Assembly: GCA_027854065.1 (NCBI GenBank)
Contig: JAQGEF010000001.1
Coordinates: 248,001 to 312,000 of the forward strand
Source of the DNA: Polluticaenibacter yanchengensis
GTDB taxonomy: Bacteria > Bacteroidota > Bacteroidia > Chitinophagales > Chitinophagaceae
Length of the DNA stretch: 64,000 nt
Direction of reading: 5' to 3'
Part shown: positions 8,198 to 18,240 of the stretch, one piece after another
How positions within the stretch are numbered: position 1 is the first letter of the stretch
Layout: every line of letters starts with the position of its first letter
Made by a program: the position numbers and the translations under genes
The notes under the pieces: generated by a model
Databases searched by the model: none
The model's input: only the letters and a program-made list of their open reading frames with translations
Told to the model about the DNA's origin: nothing

Positions 8198-9862
8198 TTA
8201 TTTTTTGATCCGTTTTACCAACAGTTCTTTGGTCTGAAGTGCTGCTGCATTCTGAGGATCTAAAGCTAAAATCTCATCACAAACGGCTATTGCTTTTTCA
8301 TACTCACGGCTTACATTGGCATAATAGTTAATTAAGTAACCACTATTACCTAAAATTCTGCTTAAGTTCTTTTGAGCATCTTTTTTAAGGAAGTCATTAA
8401 ATTGAATATAAGCCGGAATTGCGATACCTGATGTAGTATCCGTATCTGCTGCTGTGAGTGCACGTACACGGAAAGAATAGCCCTGGATCTGGTCAGGATA
8501 GTTCTCAATGTATTTTTGTGCAATTGTATCTGCTGTCAAATATTGTTGTGCATTGATGGCTGCCTGTGCTAAATAGAAGTAATCTGTGGCATTTAGTTTT
8601 TGTTTTAATTTAGACGCCTGGTACATCCATTTGAACTGGCCATCGTATAATTTGGCTTTTTCATATACTGATGCCAAGCCTTCCATTAATGCGATTTTAT
8701 TTTCTACCGCTGTATCCAGATCTATCGCTTTAGTGATCATTGCATCTGCTTTAGCCGGTTCTTCGCCGGTTTTGATGTAATAACCTGCCATTTCCTGGTA
8801 AGCTCTACCCGGCACTTTTAAAGGATTTTCCAGATTCAGGTATTTTTCCATTGTTGATTTTGCAGCAAGGGAATCTCCTAACCTATCCTGGTTTAATGCC
8901 TGTAAACGGTACACTTTTGCGAAATCTTTCGGATCTTTTAAGGACGTTTCAATTTCTTTTACTTTTTGCAAAGACTCCTGGTATTTACCGGCTCTGAACA
9001 AATAGTCGGCATAGAAAAAGTCTATTTCAGTATCTTTTTCTACATTTTGAATCCATTTGTCTAAATATTCTTTTGCTTTATTTACATCTTTATCTGAATA
9101 GTATTCATAAAGGCTTAAATAAGCGGGTGCATATTTAGCATCTGCTTCGATTGCTCTTGTGAAATGATCTACAAACATTGCAGCATTTTTCTGGCTTTCA
9201 AATATTTTACCATTTCTATAGTTTGCTCTTGCATAAGAAGGATCTCTTTCTAATGCGGCATCAAATGAACTTTTGGCTTTACCACCATTTTCAGGTCCCA
9301 TTTTCAGGTAAGTTAAACCCAGGTTGACCATCACCTCAGGATCTTTTGGTAATAATTCTGCAGCCTGCGTTAATTTCTCAACACCATATGCAGGATCACC
9401 AACTGTAGAACCACCATCGGCATTTGCTCTACCAATAGCTGCTAACAATACAGGATCACCGTATTTTTTATTCTTTTTGCTTTTGGTAGGCTCTAAAGCA
9501 GCATCAAAATGTGCACGTGCTTCAGCGTTTTTACCTTCTAATAATTCCACATGACCTAACCCTATTATGATCAATGGATTTTGTGAAGTTGCAACTAATG
9601 CTTTTTCATAAACAGCTCTTGCACCTGCAACATTCTCATCTTCTAATAAAGTCTGACCTAACCAATAGTTAGCTTCTGCATCTGCCGGGTTTGCTTTTAC
9701 CAAATCCTGGAAAATGTTCTTAGCCTTATTAAGCTGATTGTAATAAAGAGCTTTAGAACCATCATTTACTGATTGGGCATTGACTGCTCCAACTGATAAT
9801 CCTACGGCCATTACTGTTGTAAATAATAATCTTCTCATCATTTTCTGTTCTGTTTTTAGCAT
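8198..9862 (-). CDS. Secreted tetratricopeptide-repeat protein
   Basis: This 554-residue protein has a signal peptide; the likely starts are the Met-Met at residues 8-9, giving MRRLLFTTVMAVG...NAQ. The mature part is a string of 34-residue TPR-like units, seen in the repeated patterns ANYWLGQTLL, ALVATSQNPLIIIGLGHVELL and PEVMVNLGLTYLKMG. It is probably a periplasmic or outer-membrane-associated scaffold. It is the last gene of a minus-strand group with the PstS-like lipoprotein 106 bp upstream. In many Bacteroidota this pair follows exbB-exbD-tonB; here those genes are not adjacent. Confidence 0.85.
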   Translation of the reverse strand: MLKTEQKMMRRLLFTTVMAVGLSVGAVNAQSVNDGSKALYYNQLNKAKNIFQDLVKANPADAEANYWLGQTLLEDENVAGARAVYEKALVATSQNPLIIIGLGHVELLEGKNAEARAHFDAALEPTKSKKNKKYGDPVLLAAIGRANADGGSTVGDPAYGVEKLTQAAELLPKDPEVMVNLGLTYLKMGPENGGKAKSSFDAALERDPSYARANYRNGKIFESQKNAAMFVDHFTRAIEADAKYAPAYLSLYEYYSDKDVNKAKEYLDKWIQNVEKDTEIDFFYADYLFRAGKYQESLQKVKEIETSLKDPKDFAKVYRLQALNQDRLGDSLAAKSTMEKYLNLENPLKVPGRAYQEMAGYYIKTGEEPAKADAMITKAIDLDTAVENKIALMEGLASVYEKAKLYDGQFKWMYQASKLKQKLNATDYFYLAQAAINAQQYLTADTIAQKYIENYPDQIQGYSFRVRALTAADTDTTSGIAIPAYIQFNDFLKKDAQKNLSRILGNSGYLINYYANVSREYEKAIAVCDEILALDPQNAAALQTKELLVKRIKK

Positions 9863-9968
9863 TATAAATGCAAATTAATATGTGTATGTATTATTAAAGA
9901 CGTTTATTTTAAAGTTAAGTTTATAACACTGCTATTCGTTGTAACAATATTAACAAAATGGTATAAGA

Positions 9969-10907
9969 CTATTCTGAAATATTGGCTTTGCGAACATTAA
10001 ACTTCATTCTTGCGGGTAACAGATAAGCTCTTTTAAAAATTAACTGTCCTCTTTCAGACATGAGGAAGTTTGAAAAATTATTCCCTACATCTGTACCTGC
10101 CCCACCTCTTAAAATATAATATACTCCTCTTGTAAATGCGTATCTGCCTAAGGCAATATTTGCCTGATAAGGTTGTGCAACCGGTCTTTCCGGATGGTAA
10201 TTAAAATCTATGGCCGCCAGTTTTACTGATTTTAAAAAGCTTTGTTGCTGCGGATCATCGCGGTTACCTATCCAGGATACGCCTATAAATCCTACCGTAT
10301 TTTCATTTTTGGAAACATAGTCTATCACATCTAAACTATTTTTAGCTGCGTAAACGTTCTTTCCCAGTGGCTGACCTCTTAATAAGCTATCAATGGCATA
10401 TTGAACCGTGCTTGTTGCTTTTATTCCATCAAACACCGCGGTATATTTATATGCAGGATTTCCGTTGAGAATCTGGATGATATCATCTACGCTAAACTCG
10501 CTTCTTTTATCTTTCTCATTTAAGATGACTGCAATGGCATCGAACGCAACTACGCCCCATTGAGGTGTAAATTTATCTTTTGCTTTATAATAAGCCGCTT
10601 CCTTATCGGTTAATCCACGTGTAACGATGACCATTTTAGTACTATCAGTATCCAAATCCTTAAAACATTCGGCTTCCGGTTTGTATTCCGGGATAATAAT
10701 AGCATCAGGATAAGTGGAATTGAATACTTTAATTTGTGAGTCTATTATTGGTTTAAAAGATTCATCCACACTTACGTGTATGGTACCATTAGTTGCAGAT
10801 GGCTTATTTTTATCGGCAGGTGCAGAACTATTGCAACCAACCATAAAAGCTAAGGAAAATACAACTGTAATTATATTAAATAAGTATGATAATTTATTAA
10901 TCTTCAT
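9969..10907 (-). CDS. PstS-like substrate-binding lipoprotein
   Basis: This 312-residue lipoprotein has a lipobox (AFMVGC, Cys25). It resembles phosphate-type periplasmic binding proteins (PBP-like_2): HVSVDESFKPIIDSQI at the first strand, VIVTRGLTDKE, the hinge VVAFDAIAVILNEKD, GFIGVSWIG, and a C-terminal FSNFLMSERGQLIFKRAYLLP. No pstC, pstA or pstB is nearby, so it may sense or present a ligand rather than feed a Pst transporter. Its start overlaps the end of the small membrane protein gene by 11 bp, which suggests translational coupling. Confidence 0.8.
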   Translation of the reverse strand: MKINKLSYLFNIITVVFSLAFMVGCNSSAPADKNKPSATNGTIHVSVDESFKPIIDSQIKVFNSTYPDAIIIPEYKPEAECFKDLDTDSTKMVIVTRGLTDKEAAYYKAKDKFTPQWGVVAFDAIAVILNEKDKRSEFSVDDIIQILNGNPAYKYTAVFDGIKATSTVQYAIDSLLRGQPLGKNVYAAKNSLDVIDYVSKNENTVGFIGVSWIGNRDDPQQQSFLKSVKLAAIDFNYHPERPVAQPYQANIALGRYAFTRGVYYILRGGAGTDVGNNFSNFLMSERGQLIFKRAYLLPARMKFNVRKANISE

Positions 10908-11151
10908 TGTTATGTCTATTCTTAAATAATTTTACTGCCCTGAAAGCCCTGAATATTCCGTAAAGAACAAATAGAGCCGCTATAAACCATCTCATTCCGC
11001 CTTGTAAGAACGGACTGTTTTCGAAGAAATCCGTGCCGATAATTTTTTCTGAAAATGCAATAAAAATGCCGAAAAACAACCATAGTAAAGTCATAAAGAA
11101 CTCCATTATTGCCTTACCGGTTTTGTAGCTTGATCTATGCCTGCTATTCAT
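10897..11151 (-). CDS. Small membrane protein, first gene before the PstS-like lipoprotein
   Basis: This 84-residue protein has two hydrophobic helices (about 16-34 and 52-69), a basic N-terminus and a charged C-terminus (KLFKNRHNNED). I cannot assign a family by name, but a small two-helix protein in this position is common in the Bacteroidota TonB/PstS/TPR neighbourhood. It overlaps the next gene by 11 bp. The region upstream to 11744 holds no gene. Confidence 0.7.
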   Translation of the reverse strand: MNSRHRSSYKTGKAIMEFFMTLLWLFFGIFIAFSEKIIGTDFFENSPFLQGGMRWFIAALFVLYGIFRAFRAVKLFKNRHNNED

Positions 11152-11463
11152 TCAAATGTTCTTTTTCATTTTCAAAGATGGCAATTTAGCAATTTCATTT
11201 AATTAACCACATAAAATAATTAATAATTTCTTGCTTAAAATTGAATTTCATATTCAATTTTCGCCATTTCTGAGTTTATTATGCAAATAGGATGCTATTT
11301 TTTTGATAATCCACAAGTTTTTAAATGTGTTTACTACTGTTTAACATTTTAATTGTTTGAGTGGGTGTTCAGGAGTGGGATATGGGTGTTTACAGGTTTT
11401 GTTTTTATACAATATGATTAAAGGTATGCTTTTTTTGATAATAATTTGCCTTATGGAAGCACA

Positions 11464-11565
11464 AGGGATAGTAGTAAAGTACCCCGTAAGGCGGCGATGG
11501 ATGACTGAATTTGCGATAGCTGGTATGTGTGTTTTGCCGCCGCGGAGTACTTACGGATAGCCCGG
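11464..11565 (+). repeat. Structured repeat family 2, copy 1
   Basis: It begins AGGGATAGTAGTAAAGTACC and ends GAGTACTTACGGATAGCCCGG. The arms GTAAAGTACCCCG..GGCGGC and GCCGCCGCGGAGTACTTAC pair into a long hairpin with a bulge around a variable loop of about 35 nt. A second copy lies in the opposite orientation at 30042-30141. The surrounding gap (11152-11744) has no coding sequence. The rest of it is AT-rich and includes the porV-like leader. Confidence 0.7.
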
Positions 11566-11566
11566 T

Positions 11567-11612
11567 GCGGTTGTATTAATAAACGAGGGACGAGTATTAT
11601 TAATACAACCGC
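11567..11612. repeat. 46-bp palindrome abutting repeat family 2
   Basis: A perfect 15-bp inverted repeat, GCGGTTGTATTAATA (11567-11581) and its complement (11598-11612), encloses a 16-nt loop. It starts one base after the family 2 copy and has no counterpart at the same place in copy 2. It could be a separate small insertion or a variable arm of the element. Confidence 0.65.
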
Positions 11613-11744
11613 ATGTGCCCTGTTGAAATTCCATATTAAAAAATGGAATAAAGCGGACAAAAAATCGCATTTTTGTAGGATATAAGTGCCTAAAGGCAAT
11701 TATTTTACTTTAAAAACGTTGATAAACTTATAACCAAACTTGTT

Positions 11745-12842
11745 ATGAGATTAATAGGTGCTTTGTGTGTACTAATTGGGCTAACTGTGCAGGCGAATGG
11801 TCAATTCCGTAAATATTCTAATGAGTTCCTGAATATTGGAGCGGGGGCAAGATCATTGGGAATGGGGGGAGCGAATGTAGCCAGTTCATCCGGGGCGAAT
11901 GCTTCTTACTGGAACCCTGCTTTACTTTCTACAGTTAAAGATAATCCTGATGTGAGTTTAATGCATGCTGAATACTTTACCGGTATTGGCAAATATGATT
12001 ATGGAAGTATTGCTTTCCCTATAAATAATAATAAAAGGACAATCGGCTTTTCTTTAATGCGATTTGGCATTGATGACATTCCTAATACACTTTATTTAGT
12101 GGATGCAGATGGTAGTGTGAACTATAATAACCTTGAAACATTTTCGAGTGCTGATTATGCATTTATGCTCTCGATGTCCCAGATTGTAAAAACCGGTGAT
12201 GACTACGAATTATCAATGGGGGGGAATGTAAAAGTGATTCGCAGGAACATTGGGAGTTTTGCTAAAGCCTGGGGATTTGGTATTGATGCTGCAGTTCATT
12301 ATAAGAAGAAGAACTGGCAACTGGGTGCTGTACTGCGCGACGCGACGAGTACTTTTAATACCTGGTCATTTACTTTTACGGACAGGGAAAAGGAAGTGCT
12401 GTACCTTACTAATAATGATATTCCTACACAAAGTACCGAGATGACTGCTCCCAGACTTTGGCTAGGCGGAGGCTATACTTTTAAATTTAATGAAAAGCTT
12501 AGTTTATTAACCGAACTGATGCTGGATTTATCTTTTGACGGTAAAAGAAATACGATTATAAAATCGGATTTTGCGAACGTGGACCCTCGTGCAGGGGCTG
12601 AACTGAACTTTAATGATGCTTTATATGTAAGGGCGGGTATCGGTAATTTCCAGCAGGGATTAAAAGACGGGGATACAACTAATATGAAAAAAGTATGGAT
12701 TTACCAGCCGTCTTTTGGTGCAGGATTCAGAATTAAGAATGTAAAGATAGACTATGCTTTTACTAACTTAAGCAACCAGTCATCGCCTTTGTACACGCAT
12801 GTTATCAGCCTTGGCTTTAACATTATTAAGAAAGAAAAATAG
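11745..12842 (+). CDS. PorV/PorQ-like type IX secretion outer-membrane protein
   Basis: This 365-residue protein has a signal peptide ending QANGQ. The N-terminal motif FLNIGAGARSLGMGGANVASS, split over residues 29-49, followed by NASYWNPALLS, is the hallmark of the PorV/PorQ family of FadL-like barrels. PorV binds T9SS cargo and hands it to the sortase PorU. The PorU-type gene lies 21 bp downstream on the same strand, which supports the assignment. I leave the symbol open because PorV and PorQ paralogues are hard to tell apart by eye. Confidence 0.85.
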   Translation: MRLIGALCVLIGLTVQANGQFRKYSNEFLNIGAGARSLGMGGANVASSSGANASYWNPALLSTVKDNPDVSLMHAEYFTGIGKYDYGSIAFPINNNKRTIGFSLMRFGIDDIPNTLYLVDADGSVNYNNLETFSSADYAFMLSMSQIVKTGDDYELSMGGNVKVIRRNIGSFAKAWGFGIDAAVHYKKKNWQLGAVLRDATSTFNTWSFTFTDREKEVLYLTNNDIPTQSTEMTAPRLWLGGGYTFKFNEKLSLLTELMLDLSFDGKRNTIIKSDFANVDPRAGAELNFNDALYVRAGIGNFQQGLKDGDTTNMKKVWIYQPSFGAGFRIKNVKIDYAFTNLSNQSSPLYTHVISLGFNIIKKEK

Positions 12843-12863
12843 AATATACTTAAGAATATTTTT

Positions 12864-15800
12864 ATGAAGAGGATTCTACTTACTATACTATCGTTTATTA
12901 TTATAAGCAATACGGTTATAGCTCAGTTTAATAATGAATGGATAGATTACAATAAAACATATTATAAAGTTAAGGTTGCTAAAGAAGGGATTTACCGGAT
13001 ATCTAAAGCTACTTTAAACGGTTATGGCTTGGGTAATACTCCTGCGCAACAGTTCCAGCTCTGGAGGAACGGGTTACAGGTACCCGTTTATACAAGCGTT
13101 GCCACAGGCACTTTGGGAGATAATGATTTTATTGAATTTTATGGCTATAAGAATGATGGTGAAATTGACAATAAACTATACTTAGACCCCAATACCCAAT
13201 ACACGAAAAAAACAAGCTTATTTACGGATACAGCTATTTACTTTCTAACAGTTGAAACGAACACTAGCTCTAATTTACGACTTACTTCCCTGAATAATAA
13301 TGTACAGGGCAATACAAGTCCTGTAACGTCTTTTGTATGGAGAAATTTAAGGCATGATTACCTGCACAGGACTACGGGTAAACCATATGTGAACAAGGGT
13401 TATTACATTAATGCGGGTGTGCCGGTTTACTCTTCGGCTTATGATAAAGGTGGTGAAATGATGAGCTCTGACGATATATATCCTAATGCTGAAATTGACG
13501 CTTCTAATGTTGCAGGTATTTTCAGGAACCTGGCACCATATACAGGTGGTGCAGAAAGGGCTAAATTAAACATTTCCCTTGCCGGGGTTTCTTCGAGCAA
13601 TGTCAGAGATATCCAGGTGGGTATTAATAATAATATTTTACTGACCAACAGGTATTATTCCCTGGATGCCAAAGTTGAGACTGTTAATAATATTTCACCT
13701 GCTATTTTGGGTGATCTGGCTACCATTAAAATAACTAACCTTGCTACCAACCCTTATGACAGGATCGTAGCGGGATTTGCTGAAATTGATTTTCCTTCTT
13801 TGACGGATGCGAAAAACCAGAATAACTTTACTTTTTATTTAGCACCATCTACCCAGGATTACTATTTAGAATTCAGCAACTTTACGCATAATAACGTAGC
13901 ACCGGTTCTTTACAATATTACTGGCAACTCCAGAACTGTAACATTTATCAGGACTGACGGTAAAGTGGCTGTTAAAATACCTGCATCTTCAGCTACCCAG
14001 CAATTTATACTGTGCAGCGAGCAGCTAAATAATCAAAATAGTATTACGCAATTAACAGCCAGGAAATTTGAAAATTATACGGTTGCTGCCAGGCAGGCTA
14101 ATTTTATAATTATTACTAACAGGAGATTGATAGATGGCGATAATACTAACGCGATAGCGAACTATGTGGCTTATAGGAAGAGTAGTATTGGTGGTGGCTT
14201 TAATGCCAGCTATTATGATATTGAGGAATTGGTTGATCAGTTTGCTTATGGGGTAAAAATGCATCCTTTAGGGGTTAAGAACTTTCTGAAATTTGCCAGG
14301 AGCAGGTTTAGCCAAAAGCCTGAATACGCTTTCCTGATTGGAAAAGGGGTGAATTATGCGGATTTCAGGGCCAATGAAGATAACCCTAATGCTTCTAAGA
14401 TTCAGCTTGTACCCAGTTTTGGGTACCCAGCTTCGGACAACCTCCTGGCATCCGATGATTTAAGCAGTAATACAGCCACTCCTATCGGACGTTTAAGTGT
14501 TGTAAAACCGGAAGAGATCAATCACTACCTGGACAAGGTAAAAGCTTATGATTTAAATTTACAGAACTCGTCTAATGCGCAATCTGAAAAACAATGGAAG
14601 AAAAATGTTGTACATGTTGTTGGTGCAAATGACCAGTATACCGCATTACAGATCAATCCTTACATGAATAATTTTGCGAACATCGCAAAAGATACATTTT
14701 TAGGGGCACGTGTGCATGAGTTTAATAAATACAGCAGTTCTGTTGCAACGACTATTGAAAGTGAACGCATATCCAAATTATTTGAAGAGGGATTTTCTCT
14801 GTTAACTTATTTCGGTCATTCATCTGCTACTGTTTTAGATTACAACCTGGACAACCCTAATGCCTATAACAATCCTGATAAATACCCTGTGTTTATGTTA
14901 TTAGGTTGTAATGCGGGCAACTTTTTTGATTTCGAGCTATCGAGGCTAGATAAGATGAATACGATTTCGGAGAACTATGTTCTGGCACCAAACAGGGGTG
15001 CGATAGCGCTGATAGCTAGTACTCACTATGGCCTGGTAAGTGGTCTTGGCGTATATGGCAGAGGTTTTTACCAGTCCATCGCTTCTACCGGTTATGGCAA
15101 AACCTTAGGTAAAAACATACAGGAAGCAATCACTTATACTTATAACTCCAGCAGTATTGATGCTTATTATAAAAGGCTGCATAATGAGCAACAAACTTTA
15201 CATGGTGACCCTGCTGTTAAAATGAACTATTTTGATAAGCCGGATTATTCTATTGAAGCTAAAGATGTAGCTGTGAACCCTACATTCGTTTCCATTATTG
15301 AGCCTGATTTCAAATTAAATATCAAGTATCATAATATAGGCCGGGCAATCAATGATTCAATTACAGTGTTAGTTAGAAGGACTTTTCCCGCTAATGAAAA
15401 TACCGGTACAAGTTTAATGGATACTCTATTCCTGGGTAAACGCAAAGCACCTTTATTAATTGATTCTCTTTTACTGACTGTTCCCATCGTTCCTGACAGG
15501 GATAAAGGCATCAATAAAATATTTGTATCCGTTGATCATTTAAATAAAGTGGATGAGTCAAGTGAATCGAACAATAGTATTACCACGGATGTGTTGGTTT
15601 ATGAAAATGAGATCCGCCCGTCGTATCCAATCAATTTCGCCATTTTGAAAGAAAAGCCGCTGAAACTTACCGGAACGACTTCTAACCCGTTTGCATTAAA
15701 ACAAACTTATAAAATGGAGTTAGATACCACGGAATTATTCAACTCTCCTTTAAAAGTCAGTAAAACCCTGACCATTGACGGCAGTATTGTTGAGTTTGAA

Positions 15801-18020
15801 CCTGGTATCGATTTTTTAAACAATGTGGTTTACTATTGGCGGGTGGCAACATCAGACGCTAATAGCAACAGCGAAAGATGGAACTCCAGTTCATTTATTG
15901 TTTTGCAGGGCAATGATGTCGGGTATAATCAAAGCCATTTATACCAGCATTTAAAAAGCAATACTAACCGGATCTCTTTAAATCCTTCCACCAGGAAATG
16001 GCAGTTTAATCAGAATGCCAATAATCTTTTCATTATAAATTCTATTTATGAACAAAGCGGCTCTGCAGACAGTGATTTTAGTATCAGTTTAAACGGTACG
16101 CATATATCAACCAGTGCCTGTGTTGGCCATTCATTGATATTTAATGTTCTGGACCCTGTTAAGCTGACACCTATGTATAATTATCCCGGAGGAAAATTTG
16201 GTTCTGGTATGAATACGTGTAAAAGTTACGATCAAGGCCGCCAGTTTAACTTTGAATGGAATGACCTAATTCCTGCCAACAGGGATAGTATGCGCCGCTT
16301 CATGGACAGCATTCCGGATGGGTCTTTTGTAATTGTAAGAAAAATCCTTGACCAGCCTTACGATAAAGAAGCTTATGCGGATGTTTTGAAGTCTGATAGA
16401 AATATTTACGGGAATGGTAATACTTTGTACGATAGGCTGATCAGTAATGGTTTTACTAATCTTGACGAATTTAACTATGCAAGGACTTATATTTTTGTTT
16501 ATAAGAAAAATGATAAATCTTTTACACCCCAGGTAGTAATGAGTGATGGCCTATCCGACCAGATCCGGCTGAACATGGATGTGTATGTCCAGGATACATT
16601 AGGGTATATCACCTCCCCTATCCTGGGACCGGCCAGGGCATGGAAAAATGTGCAATGGCAAACCAGTACAACAGACAGGATTGCCGGAGACAGGGCGATT
16701 GTAAATGTTATTGGGATAGACAATAATGGTATAGAAACACCGCTTTACTCTTTAAATGAATCGCAAAAGAACTTTGATATATCTGGTGTGAATGCCGTTA
16801 GCTATCCATACTTAAAACTAAATATGCGTAATGCTGACTCGGTAAACGGTACCCCGGTTAATTTAGATTACTGGCGTTTGTATTACACGCCGGTTCCAGA
16901 AGGGGCTGTAACCAATACCAACGGATTTGCCATTGTGAAAGATTCTATTTCCCAGGGAGAATCTGCAAACTATAATATTGTCTTTAAAAATATCAGCAGT
17001 TCTAATTTTACAGATAGTGTTCAGGTTTACAGTTATCTTAGAGATAAAAATAATGCACTTCATCCGATAAGTATTCCCAGAACAAAACCATTGGCATCCG
17101 GCGATACAGCACATATCAAGTTTGAAATCAATTCATTAAACTATCCCGGAGCAAATACTTTATATTTTGCAGTGAACGATCCTGCCATTGCTAAGTATCA
17201 GACGGAGCAGGCTTTTTCCAACAATTTCTTTTACAAGAACATTTATGTAAGAGAGGATAATTATAATCCTTTAATGGATGTGACATTTGATGGTATTCAT
17301 ATTCTTAATAGAGATATCGTTTCTGCGAAACCACATATCCAGATCCAGCTAAAAGATGAGAATCAATATGTGCCACTAAGTGATACTGCGAATCTTACTG
17401 TGAGTATATTGTTCCCTAACGAGACGACAGCCAGAAAGTATTATTGGAATAGTGGCATGTTAAAGCTAACACCACCAACTGATCCGGTAAAAGATAATAC
17501 AGCTTTAATTGATTTTTACCCGGAACTGAACCAGGATACGGAAAACAGTGAATACAAACTTTTCGTTTCGGGCAAAGATGCTTCTAATAATAAAGCGGGC
17601 AATAAGGAGTACAGTGTCTCATTCCAGGTATATAACAAACCAATGATCAGCAACTTACTGAACTATCCAAACCCGTTTAGTACCAGTACCTCTTTTGTAT
17701 TTACGCTTACAGGCAGTGAAGTACCCCAGGAATTCAAAATTCAGATCTTAACTATTACAGGTAAAATCGTCCGGGAAATCACGCGCCAGGAATTAGGGAA
17801 TATACATATAGGTACAAACGTTACGGATTTTAAATGGGACGGTACGGACATGTTTGGCGACAAACTGGCAAACGGTGTTTATTTATACCGGGTAGTAACC
17901 AGCCTGAACGGTAATAAACTGGACCGTTTTAAAGTAAATGAACAAATGAATCAATCTTATTTAGACCAGACCGAAAAATTCTTTAAAGGAGGTTATGGGA
18001 AAATGGTGATTCTCAGATAG
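12864..18020 (+). CDS. porU2: Very long PorU-type C25 cysteine peptidase of the type IX secretion system
   Basis: This secreted gingipain-like (C25) protease of 1718 residues is much longer than classical PorU (about 1100-1300). It has a signal peptide ending NTVIAQ. The catalytic pair is visible as His652 (TYFGHSS) and Cys682 (LLGCNAG). The C-terminal 100 residues carry a FlgD/CTD-like Ig module (LLNYPNPFSTSTSFVF, FKWDGTDMFGDKLANGVYLY). Between them lie about 850 residues of beta-rich repeats with CARDB-like segments. PorU proteins cut and transfer T9SS cargo at the cell surface. I recall long forms like this one being annotated as PorU2. It is paired with the PorV-like gene. Confidence 0.85.
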   Translation: MKRILLTILSFIIISNTVIAQFNNEWIDYNKTYYKVKVAKEGIYRISKATLNGYGLGNTPAQQFQLWRNGLQVPVYTSVATGTLGDNDFIEFYGYKNDGEIDNKLYLDPNTQYTKKTSLFTDTAIYFLTVETNTSSNLRLTSLNNNVQGNTSPVTSFVWRNLRHDYLHRTTGKPYVNKGYYINAGVPVYSSAYDKGGEMMSSDDIYPNAEIDASNVAGIFRNLAPYTGGAERAKLNISLAGVSSSNVRDIQVGINNNILLTNRYYSLDAKVETVNNISPAILGDLATIKITNLATNPYDRIVAGFAEIDFPSLTDAKNQNNFTFYLAPSTQDYYLEFSNFTHNNVAPVLYNITGNSRTVTFIRTDGKVAVKIPASSATQQFILCSEQLNNQNSITQLTARKFENYTVAARQANFIIITNRRLIDGDNTNAIANYVAYRKSSIGGGFNASYYDIEELVDQFAYGVKMHPLGVKNFLKFARSRFSQKPEYAFLIGKGVNYADFRANEDNPNASKIQLVPSFGYPASDNLLASDDLSSNTATPIGRLSVVKPEEINHYLDKVKAYDLNLQNSSNAQSEKQWKKNVVHVVGANDQYTALQINPYMNNFANIAKDTFLGARVHEFNKYSSSVATTIESERISKLFEEGFSLLTYFGHSSATVLDYNLDNPNAYNNPDKYPVFMLLGCNAGNFFDFELSRLDKMNTISENYVLAPNRGAIALIASTHYGLVSGLGVYGRGFYQSIASTGYGKTLGKNIQEAITYTYNSSSIDAYYKRLHNEQQTLHGDPAVKMNYFDKPDYSIEAKDVAVNPTFVSIIEPDFKLNIKYHNIGRAINDSITVLVRRTFPANENTGTSLMDTLFLGKRKAPLLIDSLLLTVPIVPDRDKGINKIFVSVDHLNKVDESSESNNSITTDVLVYENEIRPSYPINFAILKEKPLKLTGTTSNPFALKQTYKMELDTTELFNSPLKVSKTLTIDGSIVEFEPGIDFLNNVVYYWRVATSDANSNSERWNSSSFIVLQGNDVGYNQSHLYQHLKSNTNRISLNPSTRKWQFNQNANNLFIINSIYEQSGSADSDFSISLNGTHISTSACVGHSLIFNVLDPVKLTPMYNYPGGKFGSGMNTCKSYDQGRQFNFEWNDLIPANRDSMRRFMDSIPDGSFVIVRKILDQPYDKEAYADVLKSDRNIYGNGNTLYDRLISNGFTNLDEFNYARTYIFVYKKNDKSFTPQVVMSDGLSDQIRLNMDVYVQDTLGYITSPILGPARAWKNVQWQTSTTDRIAGDRAIVNVIGIDNNGIETPLYSLNESQKNFDISGVNAVSYPYLKLNMRNADSVNGTPVNLDYWRLYYTPVPEGAVTNTNGFAIVKDSISQGESANYNIVFKNISSSNFTDSVQVYSYLRDKNNALHPISIPRTKPLASGDTAHIKFEINSLNYPGANTLYFAVNDPAIAKYQTEQAFSNNFFYKNIYVREDNYNPLMDVTFDGIHILNRDIVSAKPHIQIQLKDENQYVPLSDTANLTVSILFPNETTARKYYWNSGMLKLTPPTDPVKDNTALIDFYPELNQDTENSEYKLFVSGKDASNNKAGNKEYSVSFQVYNKPMISNLLNYPNPFSTSTSFVFTLTGSEVPQEFKIQILTITGKIVREITRQELGNIHIGTNVTDFKWDGTDMFGDKLANGVYLYRVVTSLNGNKLDRFKVNEQMNQSYLDQTEKFFKGGYGKMVILR

Positions 18021-18024
18021 TATT

Positions 18025-18057
18025 AAAAGTCAGGTTTTACGACCTGGCTTTTTTTTA
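18025..18057 (+). terminator. Terminator of the PorU-type gene
   Basis: The stem AAGTCAGGT / ACCTGGCTT (one G-U pair, loop TTTACG) is followed by a run of eight T. It begins 7 bp after the stop at 18020. The remaining gap to 18240 shows nothing else clear. Confidence 0.85.
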
Positions 18058-18240
18058 TTTCCAGTATTCATCAGTTTTAAATGTACAAACCGAATGTCAG
18101 CAGCTTTGCGGAGGTTTAATGAGCACATTCATGTAAACAGGTGCAAAAAAGAATGAAAGTAACGGGTGGTTAACTCATTATTTAAAATAATGCATTATTT
18201 TGCGCAGTAAAGGCTTCAAATCATTCAAGCATAAATACTC

